Assembly (NCBI RefSeq): GCF_036195045.1
Contig: NZ_CP108100.1
Span: forward strand, 2,976,001-3,040,000
From: Streptomyces sp. NBC_00236
GTDB lineage: Bacteria > Actinomycetota > Actinomycetes > Streptomycetales > Streptomycetaceae
Direction of reading: 5' to 3'
Length of the DNA stretch: 64,000 bases
Part shown: in pieces, positions 26,325 through 34,930 of the stretch
Position numbering within the stretch: position 1 is the stretch's first letter
Layout of the letters: each line of letters starts with the position of its first letter
The notes under the pieces: generated by a model
The model's input: only the letters and a program-made list of their open reading frames with translations
Database searches by the model: none
Told to the model about the DNA's origin: nothing
Translations under genes and position numbers: made by a program

Positions 26325-28667
26325 TCAGGACTTGGGAGCGGCGACGGCCGCCTGCGGTCTGATCGGGAGGCGGTTGACCGGGCGTCCGGTGGCCGAGCGG
26401 ACCGCCGCGGCGACCGCGGCCGGCGACGTCACGACCGGGACCGCCGAGGCGGGCTTGGCGCCGAAGGGGGCCACCACGTCGCGTTCCTCGACGAGCTTGA
26501 CGATGCGGATGTCCGGAGCGTCCAGCGCCGTCGGCAGGGCGTAGCCCGTCAGGTCGGGGTGGCGGACGAGACCGCGGGCGCTGCGGAGGTTCTCCGTCAG
26601 AGCGGCCCCGATGCCCTGGGTGACGCCCGCCTCGATCCGGGTCGCCAGCTGGGACGGGTTGAGGACCCGGCCGACGTCCTGGGCGACCGCCATCTCCACG
26701 ACACGGACCGAACCGAGCTCGATGTCGACGTCCACGACCGCACGGATGGCGCAGAACGCGAGGCCGACGAAGGCATCGCCCTGGCCGGTCTCGTCGAGCG
26801 GTTCGGTGGGGTGGGGGCGGCACTGGGCGGTGGCCCAGAGTTCCTTGCCGTCCATCGCCTCCGTGACGGTCGTGGAGAGCACTCCGTCGTAGCTGGTGAT
26901 CTTGCCGTCGGCGATCTGGAGGAGCTCGGTCGACATGCCGAACTTGTGGGCCAGCGGCTGGAGCAGCTGCGTGCGGACCATCTTTGCCGCGCGTTCGACC
27001 GCTCCGGCGGAGACCCAGGTGTGGCGGCCGTGCGTCGCGGGACCGGCCGGGGGCTGGTCGGTGTCGACGGACGCGACGTGCACCTCTTCGATGCCGAGCG
27101 TCTCCTGCACGACCTGACGGGCCAGCGTGGTGAAGCCCTGCCCGGTCTCGACGGCGGCGCAGATGACGGTGGCGACGCCGTCGTGGACCCGGACGGTGGC
27201 CGTGGAGACCTCGTCGGTGCCCTCGGCGCCGAGCATGTGGACCATGCCCAGCGCGTACCCGACCCCGCGCCGCACGGCGCCGGGTTCACCCGCGCCCTCG
27301 GGGCCGCCGGGCAGCAGCCAGTCGTCCTCCGGGGAGTCCTTGGGCAGCGAGGGCAGCGGGAAGTCCCGTACGGAACGCAGGAGCTCCGCGACCGGGGCGG
27401 GGCAGGTGACCGTCTGCCCGGTGGGCAGGATGTCGCCGGTGGACAGCACGTTGCGCATCCGCAGCTCGGCCGGCTCGATGCCGAGCTTGGCCGCGAGCTT
27501 GTCCATCTGGCCCTCGTACGCGGCACAGACCTGCATCGCGCCCTCGCCCCGGACATGGCCGGAGGGCGGGTTGTTCGTCCGGACCGCCCAGCCCTCGATG
27601 AAGGCGTGCGGCACGACGTACGGACCGCAGGCGAAGGCGACCGCGGCGGCCAGGGACTCCGAGGAGGCGTCCGCGTAGGCGCCCGCGTCCAGGAGGATCT
27701 GGGCCTCGACCTTGACCAGCCGGCCCTCGGCGTCCGCGTGGTGGCGGTAGCGGAGCAGCGTGGGGTGGCGGTGCGCGTGGCCGAGGAAGGACTCCTCGCG
27801 GGTGGCGGCCAGCTTGACCGGGCAGCCGGTGCGCAGGGCGAGCAGGCCGAGCGGGAGCTGGAAGCCGGGGTCCTCGCGGTCGCCGGTGGCGCCGGGCACC
27901 CCGGTGACGACGACCTTCACCCGGTCGGGTTCCAGGCCGAAGCAGGCGGCGGCGAGGTCCCGGTCGGTGTGCGGGTCGGTGGACGCGGTGTAGATCTCCA
28001 CGCCGCCGTCGGGGCGGGGCACGGCGAGTCCGGCCTCGGCGCCGATGGGCGCCGGGTCCTGCCGGCCGATGCGGTACAGGCCCTCGACGACGACCTCGCC
28101 GGTGATCTCGGGGTCGCCGTAGCGCAGCGGGATGTGGCGGATCAGGTTGCCGTCGGGGTGCAGCGGCTCGGCGGCGAAGGCCTTCTCCGGGTCGGTGACC
28201 GGTTCCAGCACCTCGTACTCGACGGTGATCGCGGCGGCGGCCAGCCGGGCGGTGTCCGGGTGGTCGGCGGCGACGGCGGCGATCGGTTCGCCGTGGTGGC
28301 GGACCAGCTCGGACGCGAAGACGGGGCGGTCGACGACGCGGCGGCCGTAGGCGCTGTCGCCGGGGACGTCCTCGTGGGTGACGACCGCGCGCACACCGGG
28401 CATCTCGGCGGCGGCCGAGGTGTCGATGGACAGGATGCGGGCGTGCGGGTGCGGGGAGCGGAGCACGGCCGCCCAGAGCAGTCCCTCGGCCCACAGGTCG
28501 GCGGCGTACGGGAACGTGCCCTCGGTCTTGGCGCGGGCGTCGGCGGGCGGCAGGGAGGCGCCGAGGCCGAGCAGCGGCTGCTCGGTTCCGGGGCCGCCCG
28601 GGCCGTCCAGTGACGGGATGCTGATCGCCGTGTGGGTCGCGCCCGCCGCGGTGGCTGCGTCGCTCAC
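26325..28667 (-). CDS. Xanthine-dehydrogenase-family molybdenum-binding subunit
   Basis: A 780-residue catalytic subunit of the xanthine oxidase family. The N-terminal aldehyde-oxidase a/b hammerhead is at about 35-150 (KTEGTFPYAADLWAEGLLWA). The Mo-MPT domains follow, with MHR-like REGAM replaced by VRGEGAMQV (~375) and conserved EVSTATVRVHDG and VETGQGFTTLARQ (~485-540). The C-terminal GAKPASAVPVVTSPAAVAAA matches the usual GEPP-type end segment in altered form. GTG 28667 has GGAGG 6 bases upstream and overlaps the stop of the 2Fe-2S subunit (GTGA). The active-site Glu of the standard GE(P/A) motif is not visible, so the substrate may differ from xanthine. Confidence 0.88.
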   Translation of the reverse strand: MSDAATAAGATHTAISIPSLDGPGGPGTEQPLLGLGASLPPADARAKTEGTFPYAADLWAEGLLWAAVLRSPHPHARILSIDTSAAAEMPGVRAVVTHEDVPGDSAYGRRVVDRPVFASELVRHHGEPIAAVAADHPDTARLAAAAITVEYEVLEPVTDPEKAFAAEPLHPDGNLIRHIPLRYGDPEITGEVVVEGLYRIGRQDPAPIGAEAGLAVPRPDGGVEIYTASTDPHTDRDLAAACFGLEPDRVKVVVTGVPGATGDREDPGFQLPLGLLALRTGCPVKLAATREESFLGHAHRHPTLLRYRHHADAEGRLVKVEAQILLDAGAYADASSESLAAAVAFACGPYVVPHAFIEGWAVRTNNPPSGHVRGEGAMQVCAAYEGQMDKLAAKLGIEPAELRMRNVLSTGDILPTGQTVTCPAPVAELLRSVRDFPLPSLPKDSPEDDWLLPGGPEGAGEPGAVRRGVGYALGMVHMLGAEGTDEVSTATVRVHDGVATVICAAVETGQGFTTLARQVVQETLGIEEVHVASVDTDQPPAGPATHGRHTWVSAGAVERAAKMVRTQLLQPLAHKFGMSTELLQIADGKITSYDGVLSTTVTEAMDGKELWATAQCRPHPTEPLDETGQGDAFVGLAFCAIRAVVDVDIELGSVRVVEMAVAQDVGRVLNPSQLATRIEAGVTQGIGAALTENLRSARGLVRHPDLTGYALPTALDAPDIRIVKLVEERDVVAPFGAKPASAVPVVTSPAAVAAAVRSATGRPVNRLPIRPQAAVAAPKS

Positions 28668-30253
28668 GCCAGGCCTCCGTCCTGCAGATGGGCCTGCACA
28701 CTACCCGCGCCCGGCGCCGCCTGGTGCGGGATGCGGGCCTCGTCCGCCTCGGCGGATTCCTGCGCGGGCGCCGAGGCCGCCTCGGAGGCGGCCTCGCGGC
28801 CCGCGATGACCTCGTTCACGGCGTCGAGCACGCCGCGGTAGCCGGAGCAGCGGCAGAGGTTGCCGCAGAGCGCCTGGCGGGTCTCCAGCTCGCTGGGGGC
28901 GTGGTTGCCCTCCAGCAGGTCGTGGACGGTCATCGCCATGCCGGGGATACAGAATCCGCACTGGACGGCGCCGCACTCGGCCAGCGCGCGCTGGACGTCG
29001 GACGGCTCACCGTCGACGGCCAGGCCCTCGACCGTACGGACCTCGCTGCCCGCGGCCGTGGCCGCGGGAACCAGGCAGGAGGCGACGAGACGGCCGTCCA
29101 CCTGGACGTTGCAGGCACCGCACTCGCCCTGCGAGCAGCCGTCCTTGGCACCGGCGAGGCCGAGGCGCTCGCGCAGCACGTAGAGCAGCGACTCGCCGAT
29201 CCAGGCGTCGGTGACGGGCCGGTCGGCGCCGTTCACGTGCAGCACGTAGGAGGTGGCGGGGTGCTCGCTGGGCAGGTCGAGCGCGGGGGCGGGCGGGGCG
29301 TCCACGACCAGCTCGTCCGGAACCACGTCGTCCGGTGCCAGACCGTCCGGGATCACGTCGTCCGGGGCCGCCGCTTCGGGCTGCTCCGGGTCGGTCTGCG
29401 GTGCGTCCTCGGGCTCGGTCGCCATGTCCGGCGCGTCCGGGGAGCCGGCCGCGATGCCGTCGGCGGCCGGGTCCGTGCCGGGCTCGTCCGCCGGTTCGTC
29501 GGCTTGTGCTTCGGCCGGCGCCTCGGCGGCGGGCTCCGGCAGCGGGCCGAGGTCCGTCCCCAGCGCCGGGGTGTCCCCGGCACCGGGCCGCGGCTCCTGC
29601 GTCGCCCACGGCGCGGGCGCGCCGCCCGGCAGCGTGGCCGGCGGGGTGCGGTCCGCGTACCAGCCGGCGGCCAGCGCGGAGGCCGAGAACTCGCCCGACT
29701 CCTCCGGGAGCTCGCCGTCGGCGACCGGGATCGTCCACTGTCCGGTGTGACCGGCCGCCTCGGCGGGGGCGCCGGACTCGGCGAAGTCCCACTGGCCGGT
29801 GTCGGCCGGGGTCCCGGGGTACTGGTCCGGGTACGCCTGGTCCGGGTACTCCTGAGCCGCCTGCGGGCCGGGCTGCGGGTATCCGTACGGCGTCTGCTGC
29901 TGGTTCGGGTCGGGCCAGTGCACCGCGGCGGGCGCGGGCTCGGCACCGGGCTCCTGACCGTCGGGCCGGCCGTGCCGGTCCTGCTGGTCCTGGTGGTCCT
30001 GGTGGTTCGGCTGGTCCTGGTGGTTCGGCGTCTGGACGACCCAGCCGCCGGTGGCCGCCGGGTCGAGGCCGGCCGCGGGGGTCAGCGGCAGGATCATCGG
30101 CGGCACGTACCCCTGGCCGGGCGCGGCCAGCGGGACGTTCGCCAGGTCCTCGGGCGGCAGGTGGACGAAGGCGGTCGCCTCGGCGTCGTACTCACCGCCC
30201 TGCGGGGTCGGTTCCCAGCCCCCGCGCCGGTCGGCGTGGTCCTCGTTGCTCAT
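28664..30253 (-). CDS. 2Fe-2S subunit of the xanthine-dehydrogenase complex with a long disordered N-terminus
   Basis: A 529-residue protein; normal small subunits are 155-180. The ferredoxin part is only residues ~336-488. Its plant-type 2Fe-2S cysteines are in DGCSQGECGAC (~373-381) and at ~393; the helical-bundle 2Fe-2S site is CGFC (~432-435) plus CGNLCRCSGY (~463-472). Residues 1-335 are low complexity, rich in Pro, Ala, Gln, Asp and Glu (NHQDQPNHQDHQDQQDRHG; DDVIPDGLAPDDVVPDELVV). A ~41-residue Ala/Glu tail follows. It overlaps both neighbours by 4 bp. Reading frame and GC bias are consistent throughout, so the extension is a real part of the gene, not a frame error. Confidence 0.9.
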   Translation of the reverse strand: MSNEDHADRRGGWEPTPQGGEYDAEATAFVHLPPEDLANVPLAAPGQGYVPPMILPLTPAAGLDPAATGGWVVQTPNHQDQPNHQDHQDQQDRHGRPDGQEPGAEPAPAAVHWPDPNQQQTPYGYPQPGPQAAQEYPDQAYPDQYPGTPADTGQWDFAESGAPAEAAGHTGQWTIPVADGELPEESGEFSASALAAGWYADRTPPATLPGGAPAPWATQEPRPGAGDTPALGTDLGPLPEPAAEAPAEAQADEPADEPGTDPAADGIAAGSPDAPDMATEPEDAPQTDPEQPEAAAPDDVIPDGLAPDDVVPDELVVDAPPAPALDLPSEHPATSYVLHVNGADRPVTDAWIGESLLYVLRERLGLAGAKDGCSQGECGACNVQVDGRLVASCLVPAATAAGSEVRTVEGLAVDGEPSDVQRALAECGAVQCGFCIPGMAMTVHDLLEGNHAPSELETRQALCGNLCRCSGYRGVLDAVNEVIAGREAASEAASAPAQESAEADEARIPHQAAPGAGSVQAHLQDGGLA

Positions 30254-31146
30254 GACAGTGCCCTCCCCAGCGCTCGTCGGGCCAGCGCGGCGACGGTGCG
30301 CCGCAGGTGCAGTACGGCGGGGGGCAGCGGTGGCGCCTCTCCCCCGTCGGCAGGTGGTGCCTGGTCCGGGATGCAGGCCGCGGCGACGTACTCGCCGAAG
30401 GCGGCCAGCGCGTCGGGGGCCAGGCCGCGTTCGCCGTCCCAGTCGATCAGCGAGGCGATCCAGCGCTCGGCCTCCAGCGGCCGCAGCGGCATCGGCGCGA
30501 TGGCGCCGACCGCGCAGCGCACTCCCCGCCGGGCCGGGTCGAGCACGATCGCGACGGAGGCGGTGGCACGGCCGGGGCCGGTCCGTCCGGTCGCCTTGAG
30601 GAAGACCTGCGGGGCGTGCAGCAGCGGGACGCGGACGAAGCCGATCAGCTCGGCGGGCTCCAGCATCTCGCGGCCCGCCAGCAGGTGCGAGACCGGGATC
30701 TCGCGGCGTGCGCCGTCGGGACCGGCGATGACGAGCTCGGCCTCCAGGGCGGCGAGCACCGGCAGGGCGTCACCGGTCGGCGCGGCGGTCGCGATGTTGC
30801 CGCCGAGCGTCCCGGCGTTGCGGATCTGGGGCGGGCCGGCCGCGCGCGCGGACGCGGCGAGCGCGGGGATGAGGGCGGCGAAGTCGGGCCGCCCCATGCG
30901 CGCGTGGGTGAGGCCGGCGCCCAGCAGGGCGTGGCCGTCCTGGTAGTGCCAGCCGCGGAGCTCGCTGATCCTGCCGAGGCCGACCAGTCCGGAGGGGCGC
31001 AGGAGCCCCTTGTTGACGGCCGCCATCAGGTCCGTGCCGCCTGCCACGGGGACGGCGGCGGGCATGGCGCCGAGTGCCGCCACGGCCTCGTCCAGCGAGG
31101 CAGGCAGCGTGACGGACTGCGTCGCCTGCGGTGCGTGCGTGGTCAA
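30250..31146 (-). CDS. FAD-binding subunit of the xanthine-dehydrogenase complex
   Basis: A 298-residue CoxM/XdhB-type flavin subunit. The PCMH FAD-binding motifs are VPVAGGTDLMAAVN (~34) and AGPPQIRNAGTLGGNIATAAPTGD (split across ~105-128). A CODH-type C-terminal domain follows. It shuttles electrons from the 2Fe-2S subunit to the final acceptor. The start is unusual: TTG 31146, with GAAGGGG upstream; no ATG or GTG lies before the conserved sequence. The TTG overlaps the stop of the small ORF ahead of it (TTGA). Its stop overlaps the 2Fe-2S start (ATGA), so all subunits are coupled. Confidence 0.87.
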   Translation of the reverse strand: MTTHAPQATQSVTLPASLDEAVAALGAMPAAVPVAGGTDLMAAVNKGLLRPSGLVGLGRISELRGWHYQDGHALLGAGLTHARMGRPDFAALIPALAASARAAGPPQIRNAGTLGGNIATAAPTGDALPVLAALEAELVIAGPDGARREIPVSHLLAGREMLEPAELIGFVRVPLLHAPQVFLKATGRTGPGRATASVAIVLDPARRGVRCAVGAIAPMPLRPLEAERWIASLIDWDGERGLAPDALAAFGEYVAAACIPDQAPPADGGEAPPLPPAVLHLRRTVAALARRALGRALS

Positions 31147-31346
31147 CCCAGCTGCCCCTTCCCGGTGTCCCGGCGTCCGGCCTGTTTCGCCGTACGGTAC
31201 GTGCTCAGAGCCCGGACGTGGCAACTCTGGCACATCTTCGGACCGGTCCGACGCGAGGGTCCGCGAAGGGCATATCCGTCCCCGGTCAGGGGAATGGTCC
31301 CTTTTCGCACCTCTTCGGCACAGAGCGCGTATTGCCACTGTTCCAC
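31143..31346 (-). CDS. Small Cys-containing protein heading the xdh operon
   Basis: A 67-residue reading frame starting at GTG 31346. Its stop overlaps the TTG start of the FAD subunit by 3 bases (TTGA), as expected of a coupled operon gene. It contains LCAEEV and, later, MCQSCHVRAL, a possible one-sided zinc or metal knuckle, with Lys/Arg-rich flanks. The ribosome site is weak (AAGAAC). GC bias at third positions is present but lower than in the neighbours. I recognise no family. It could be a real accessory protein or a leader peptide that sets translation of the FAD subunit. Confidence 0.55.
   Translation of the reverse strand: MEQWQYALCAEEVRKGTIPLTGDGYALRGPSRRTGPKMCQSCHVRALSTYRTAKQAGRRDTGKGQLG
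31238..31251. promoter_or_regulatory. Palindromic operator candidate near the start of the xdh operon
   Basis: The perfect palindrome TCGGACCGGTCCGA lies about 90 bp upstream of TTG 31146, within the small ORF. Its 12-bp core appears twice more, only in the 5' coding region of the neighbouring PucR gene. A regulator-binding role is inference. Confidence 0.45.
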
Positions 31347-31415
31347 GTTCTTGTACGACTTGTCCGCCCCCGGTGAGTGACGGCTCCCCGAGGGGATCTT
31401 CCGCCGCGAACGGCA

Positions 31416-31449
31416 CCGCCACCACGGTCCCCGGGGACCGTGGTGGCGG
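31416..31449. terminator. Terminator between hexosaminidase operon and xdh operon
   Basis: A perfect 34-bp palindrome (17-base arms, CCGCCACCACGGTCCCC and its complement) lies 21 bp after the stop of the hexosaminidase gene on the minus strand. It closes the sugar operon before the xdh promoter region. Confidence 0.8.
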
Positions 31450-31469
31450 CAGCCGGACCGCGTCCGGAC

Positions 31470-33101
31470 TCACACGTTCGGGGGTGTTCCCTCGATCGGG
31501 CGTCCGAGGACTCCGGGGCGCCGCTGCCACGGCAACGGGCCGCTCTGCGGCCGGTAGTCGACACCGAGCGCGTCAAGTCGCGCGTAGTGCGTGGCCATCC
31601 GGCGCTCGAAGTCCGCGAAGTCCCGGTCCGCGGGGGCGGGCAGGGCCGACCAGGCGACCTCGGCGAAGGCCGCGAGGCGGGGGAAGACCTGGTAGTCGAC
31701 ACGGGCCCGGTTCTGCATGACCTCGGTCCACACGTTGGCCTGGGTGCCGAGCACATGCCGGGCCGCCTCGTCGGAGAGGGCCGGCGGTACGGGTTCGAAG
31801 CGGTAGACGTCCTCCAGCGTGCGGACGTACCCGATGGGCATCGGCTCGTCGGGGCCGCCGTGCTGACGGTGGTCCAGGTACACCTGCTGCTCCGGGCACA
31901 TCACCACGTCGTGCCCGGCCTCGGCGGCCGCGATGCCGCCCGCGTACCCCCGCCACGAGGAGACGGCCGCGCCCTCGGCGAGACCGCCCTCCAGGATCTC
32001 GTCCCAGCCGATGAGCCGCCGGCCGCGCGCGGTGAGCCAGCCGTCGAAGTGCCGGATGAACCAGGACTGGAGCTCGTCCTCGTCGGCCAGCCCGAGTTCC
32101 TTGATGCGGGCCTGGGCGGCCGGCGACTGCTTCCACTGGTCCTTCGGGCACTCGTCGCCGCCGACGTGGATGAACGGCGAGGTCTCCGCGGGGAAGAGCT
32201 CCAGCAGTTCCTCGAAGACGCCCTCGAAGAAGCGCAGGGTGTGGTCGGAGGGCGCGAGCACGTTCGGGTTGACGCCCCAGTTGTCCCAGACGGTCAGGGC
32301 GGCGGTGTCGACGACGTCGGTGTTGCCCAGCTCCGGATAGGCGCTGATGGCGGCCTGCGAGTGGCCCGGGATGTCGATCTCGGGGACGACCCGGATGTGC
32401 CGCTCGGCGGCGTACGCCACGATCTCGCGGATGTCGTCCTGGGTGTAGTAACCGCCGTGCGGAGTCTCGTCCCAGAGCTCGGAGGCCCGGTGGCCGTACT
32501 TCGTACGCGAACGCCACGCGCCCACCTCGGTCAGGCGCGGGTGGCGCTTGATCTCGACACGCCAGCCCTGGTCGTCGGTGAGGTGGAAGTGGAAGACGTT
32601 CAGCTTGTGGGCGGCGAGGAGGTCGAGGTAGCGCAGGACGTCGTCCTTCGGCAGGAAGTGCCGTGACACGTCGAGCATCAGGCCGCGCCAGCCGAAGCGG
32701 GGCCGGTCCTCGATGTCCGTGAACCCGAACGCGGCCGTGGAGCCGCCCGCCGGCGCCCGGCGGAAGGCATCGGGCCCGAGCAGCTGACGCAGCGTCTGCG
32801 CACCCCAGAACACCCCGGCGGGGCCGCCGCCGGTGATCTCGACGCTCTCGTCGGGCGTGGTGGTCAGCCGGTAGCCCTCGGACGCCAACGACGGGTCGAC
32901 GCGCAACCGGATGGCGCGCGCCGTCCCCTCGCCGCCCGGCGCGAGCGGCAGACCGAAGGCCGCGCCGAGCGTGGTGCGCAGCCAGCGCTCGGTGGACCCC
33001 GTGCCGGGAGCCGCCGTGATGGTGGTGGACGCATCCAGCACGAAGCCGCACCGGCCCCGGTCGCCGGCGCGCACGGGGGCCGGGATCAGATCCAAGTTCA
33101 T
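31470..33101 (-). CDS. Beta-N-acetylhexosaminidase, GH20
   Basis: A 543-residue GH20 enzyme that removes terminal beta-linked GlcNAc (or GalNAc) from chitooligosaccharides and glycans. The N-terminal GH20b domain is at ~1-135. The catalytic (beta/alpha)8 barrel starts RFGWRGLMLDVSRHF. The substrate-assisted catalytic pair is in HVGGDECPK (~316; Asp and Glu). Tyr/Trp subsite residues are in SSWRGY and GTQANVWTE (~460). There is no signal peptide, so it acts in the cytoplasm on imported sugars. It is the last gene of the transporter operon (4-bp gap), which supports intracellular processing of what the ABC system imports. Confidence 0.93.
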   Translation of the reverse strand: MNLDLIPAPVRAGDRGRCGFVLDASTTITAAPGTGSTERWLRTTLGAAFGLPLAPGGEGTARAIRLRVDPSLASEGYRLTTTPDESVEITGGGPAGVFWGAQTLRQLLGPDAFRRAPAGGSTAAFGFTDIEDRPRFGWRGLMLDVSRHFLPKDDVLRYLDLLAAHKLNVFHFHLTDDQGWRVEIKRHPRLTEVGAWRSRTKYGHRASELWDETPHGGYYTQDDIREIVAYAAERHIRVVPEIDIPGHSQAAISAYPELGNTDVVDTAALTVWDNWGVNPNVLAPSDHTLRFFEGVFEELLELFPAETSPFIHVGGDECPKDQWKQSPAAQARIKELGLADEDELQSWFIRHFDGWLTARGRRLIGWDEILEGGLAEGAAVSSWRGYAGGIAAAEAGHDVVMCPEQQVYLDHRQHGGPDEPMPIGYVRTLEDVYRFEPVPPALSDEAARHVLGTQANVWTEVMQNRARVDYQVFPRLAAFAEVAWSALPAPADRDFADFERRMATHYARLDALGVDYRPQSGPLPWQRRPGVLGRPIEGTPPNV

Positions 33102-33105
33102 GACG

Positions 33106-33954
33106 TCAGTCCTTAACCGCTCCGCCCAGTCCCGAGACCAGGCGTCGCTGTACGAGTACGAAGAAGACCAGCACGGGGACGGTCATCACCGTCGAGGCAG
33201 CCATGATCCCGCCCCAGTCGTTCTCATCGGGTTTGAAGAAGACCAGCAGCGCCATCGGGAGCGTCGACTGGGAGGTGTCGCTGATGAGGAAGGACTTCGC
33301 GAAGAGGAAGTCGTTCCAGGTGGAGATGAACGAGAAGACACTGGTCGCCACCAGGCCGGGGAAGACCAGCGGGAAGAGGATCTGCCACAGGAAGCGGGTA
33401 CGGCTCGCCCCGTCGATGTACGCGGCCTCCTCCAGGGCCTCGGGGACCGCCTTGACGAAGCCGCGCAGCATCCAGATCGCGAACGGCAGCGAGAAGGCGA
33501 GGTGGGGCAGGATCAGCGAACCGAGCGTGTTCAGCTGGCCGAAGTCCCGCATCAGGAAGAACAGCGGGATCGTCAGTGCCTCGACCGGCACCATCTGCGC
33601 GACCAGGAACATGATCAGCAGCGTGGTGCGGAAGCGGAATCTGAACCGGGTGACGGCCGTCGCCGCCAGGAAGGCGATCAGCGCGGAGGCGATGACGACC
33701 GTCCCGGCGACGAGCAGGCTGTTGAGGAAGTAGCGCCCGAAGTCCTGCTGCTGGAAGACCCGGCGGAAGGAGTCCAGGGACGGTGACAGGGTCCACGGCC
33801 GCGGATGCGCGGACTGGATCTCGCCCGCCGGCTTGAGGGCGGAGAGCACCATCCAGTACAGCGGGAAGGCGACGGCGGCGGCGATCAGCAGCGCAGCGGC
33901 CTCGGCGGCGAGCCGGCCCGGCCGGCGGACGCGCAACACGGACGGCAGGCTCAC
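33106..33954 (-). CDS. Sugar ABC permease 2 (MalG/CUT1 type)
   Basis: A 282-residue CUT1 permease with six membrane helices. The coupling loop is EALEEAAYIDGASRTRFLWQ (EAA motif, ~185-205). GTG 33954 overlaps the stop of permease 1 by 4 bp (GTGA). No ATPase gene is in the operon; in Streptomyces such CUT1 systems share the global MsiK ATPase encoded elsewhere. Confidence 0.9.
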   Translation of the reverse strand: MSLPSVLRVRRPGRLAAEAAALLIAAAVAFPLYWMVLSALKPAGEIQSAHPRPWTLSPSLDSFRRVFQQQDFGRYFLNSLLVAGTVVIASALIAFLAATAVTRFRFRFRTTLLIMFLVAQMVPVEALTIPLFFLMRDFGQLNTLGSLILPHLAFSLPFAIWMLRGFVKAVPEALEEAAYIDGASRTRFLWQILFPLVFPGLVATSVFSFISTWNDFLFAKSFLISDTSQSTLPMALLVFFKPDENDWGGIMAASTVMTVPVLVFFVLVQRRLVSGLGGAVKD

Positions 33955-34928
33955 AGTTCCTCCCCCTGGCGCCGCATCAGGCGCAGATACACGAGCGTGA
34001 CGGCCAGCAGGATCACCAGCATCACGACGCCGATCGCCGAGCCGAGGCTGTACTGCGAGGACGCGAACGCCTTCTGGTACGCGTACACGTTGAGCACCAG
34101 GTTCTGGCCGGCGATGCCGCCTCCGTTCGTCATGACGTAGATCTGGGTGAAGACCTTGAAGTCCCAGATGACCGACTGGATGGTGACGACGACCAGGATC
34201 GGCCGCAGCATCGGCGCCATGACCGACCGCCAGATCCGCCACTGCGAGGCGCCGTCCAGCGCGGCCGCCTCCAGCACCTCGGCGGGGATCGCCCTGATTC
34301 CCGCGTACACGGTCACCATCACGAACGGGAACGAGCACCACAGGACTTCGAGGAGCACCAGCGCGAAGGCGCTGTAGCGCCCGTACGTCCAGGAGAAGTC
34401 GCCGAGCCCGAGCACCCGGTTGACCGGTCCGAAGTCGGCGTCGAAGAGGAAGACCCAGACGGTCGATCCGGTGATCGCGGGTGTCGCCCAGGCGCCGAGC
34501 GCGGCCATCATCAGCGCGAGCCGGGGCACCGCCCGTACCCGGGTCAGCAGGACGGCCAGCGCGCATCCGGTGAACAGGGTGGCCAGCACGCAGGCCGCGG
34601 CGAAGACCACGGTGGCCAGGAGCACCTGCCAGAACTGGCTGTCCCGGAAGAGCGTGGCGTAGTTGCCGAACCCCTGGAAGGTGGCGGGTTCGCCGCCGCT
34701 GACCTGCGCCTGGGTGTACTCCAGGAAGGAGATCAGGCCCAGTTGGTAGATCGGGTAGACCAGCAGCCCGCCGAGCAGGACGAGTGCGGGCAGCAGATAG
34801 AGCCAGGGGGTCCAGCCCGGCCGCCCGGCGGGTGAGGCCGGGCGGCGGCGGCGCCGGAGCGGGCGGAGAGGGGGGCCGTCCGTGCCGGGTGCGGTGGGCG
34901 CCTTGTACGCCGTGCTGTTCGCCGTCAT
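33951..34928 (-). CDS. Sugar ABC permease 1 (MalF/CUT1 type)
   Basis: A 325-residue CUT1 permease. A basic, disordered ~40-residue N-terminus ([14 protein letters not shown]) precedes six helices, and the EAA loop is IPAEVLEAAALDGASQWRIW near 225. It is separated from the binding-protein stop by 2 bp. It forms the channel with permease 2. Confidence 0.9.
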   Translation of the reverse strand: MTANSTAYKAPTAPGTDGPPLRPLRRRRRPASPAGRPGWTPWLYLLPALVLLGGLLVYPIYQLGLISFLEYTQAQVSGGEPATFQGFGNYATLFRDSQFWQVLLATVVFAAACVLATLFTGCALAVLLTRVRAVPRLALMMAALGAWATPAITGSTVWVFLFDADFGPVNRVLGLGDFSWTYGRYSAFALVLLEVLWCSFPFVMVTVYAGIRAIPAEVLEAAALDGASQWRIWRSVMAPMLRPILVVVTIQSVIWDFKVFTQIYVMTNGGGIAGQNLVLNVYAYQKAFASSQYSLGSAIGVVMLVILLAVTLVYLRLMRRQGEEL

Positions 34929-34930
34929 CG

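Noticed and set aside
26142..28613. 823-codon plus-strand open frame
   Set aside because: It is antisense to the molybdenum-binding subunit; composition (Gly, Asp, Val, Arg, His, Leu) is a shadow and no domain is visible.
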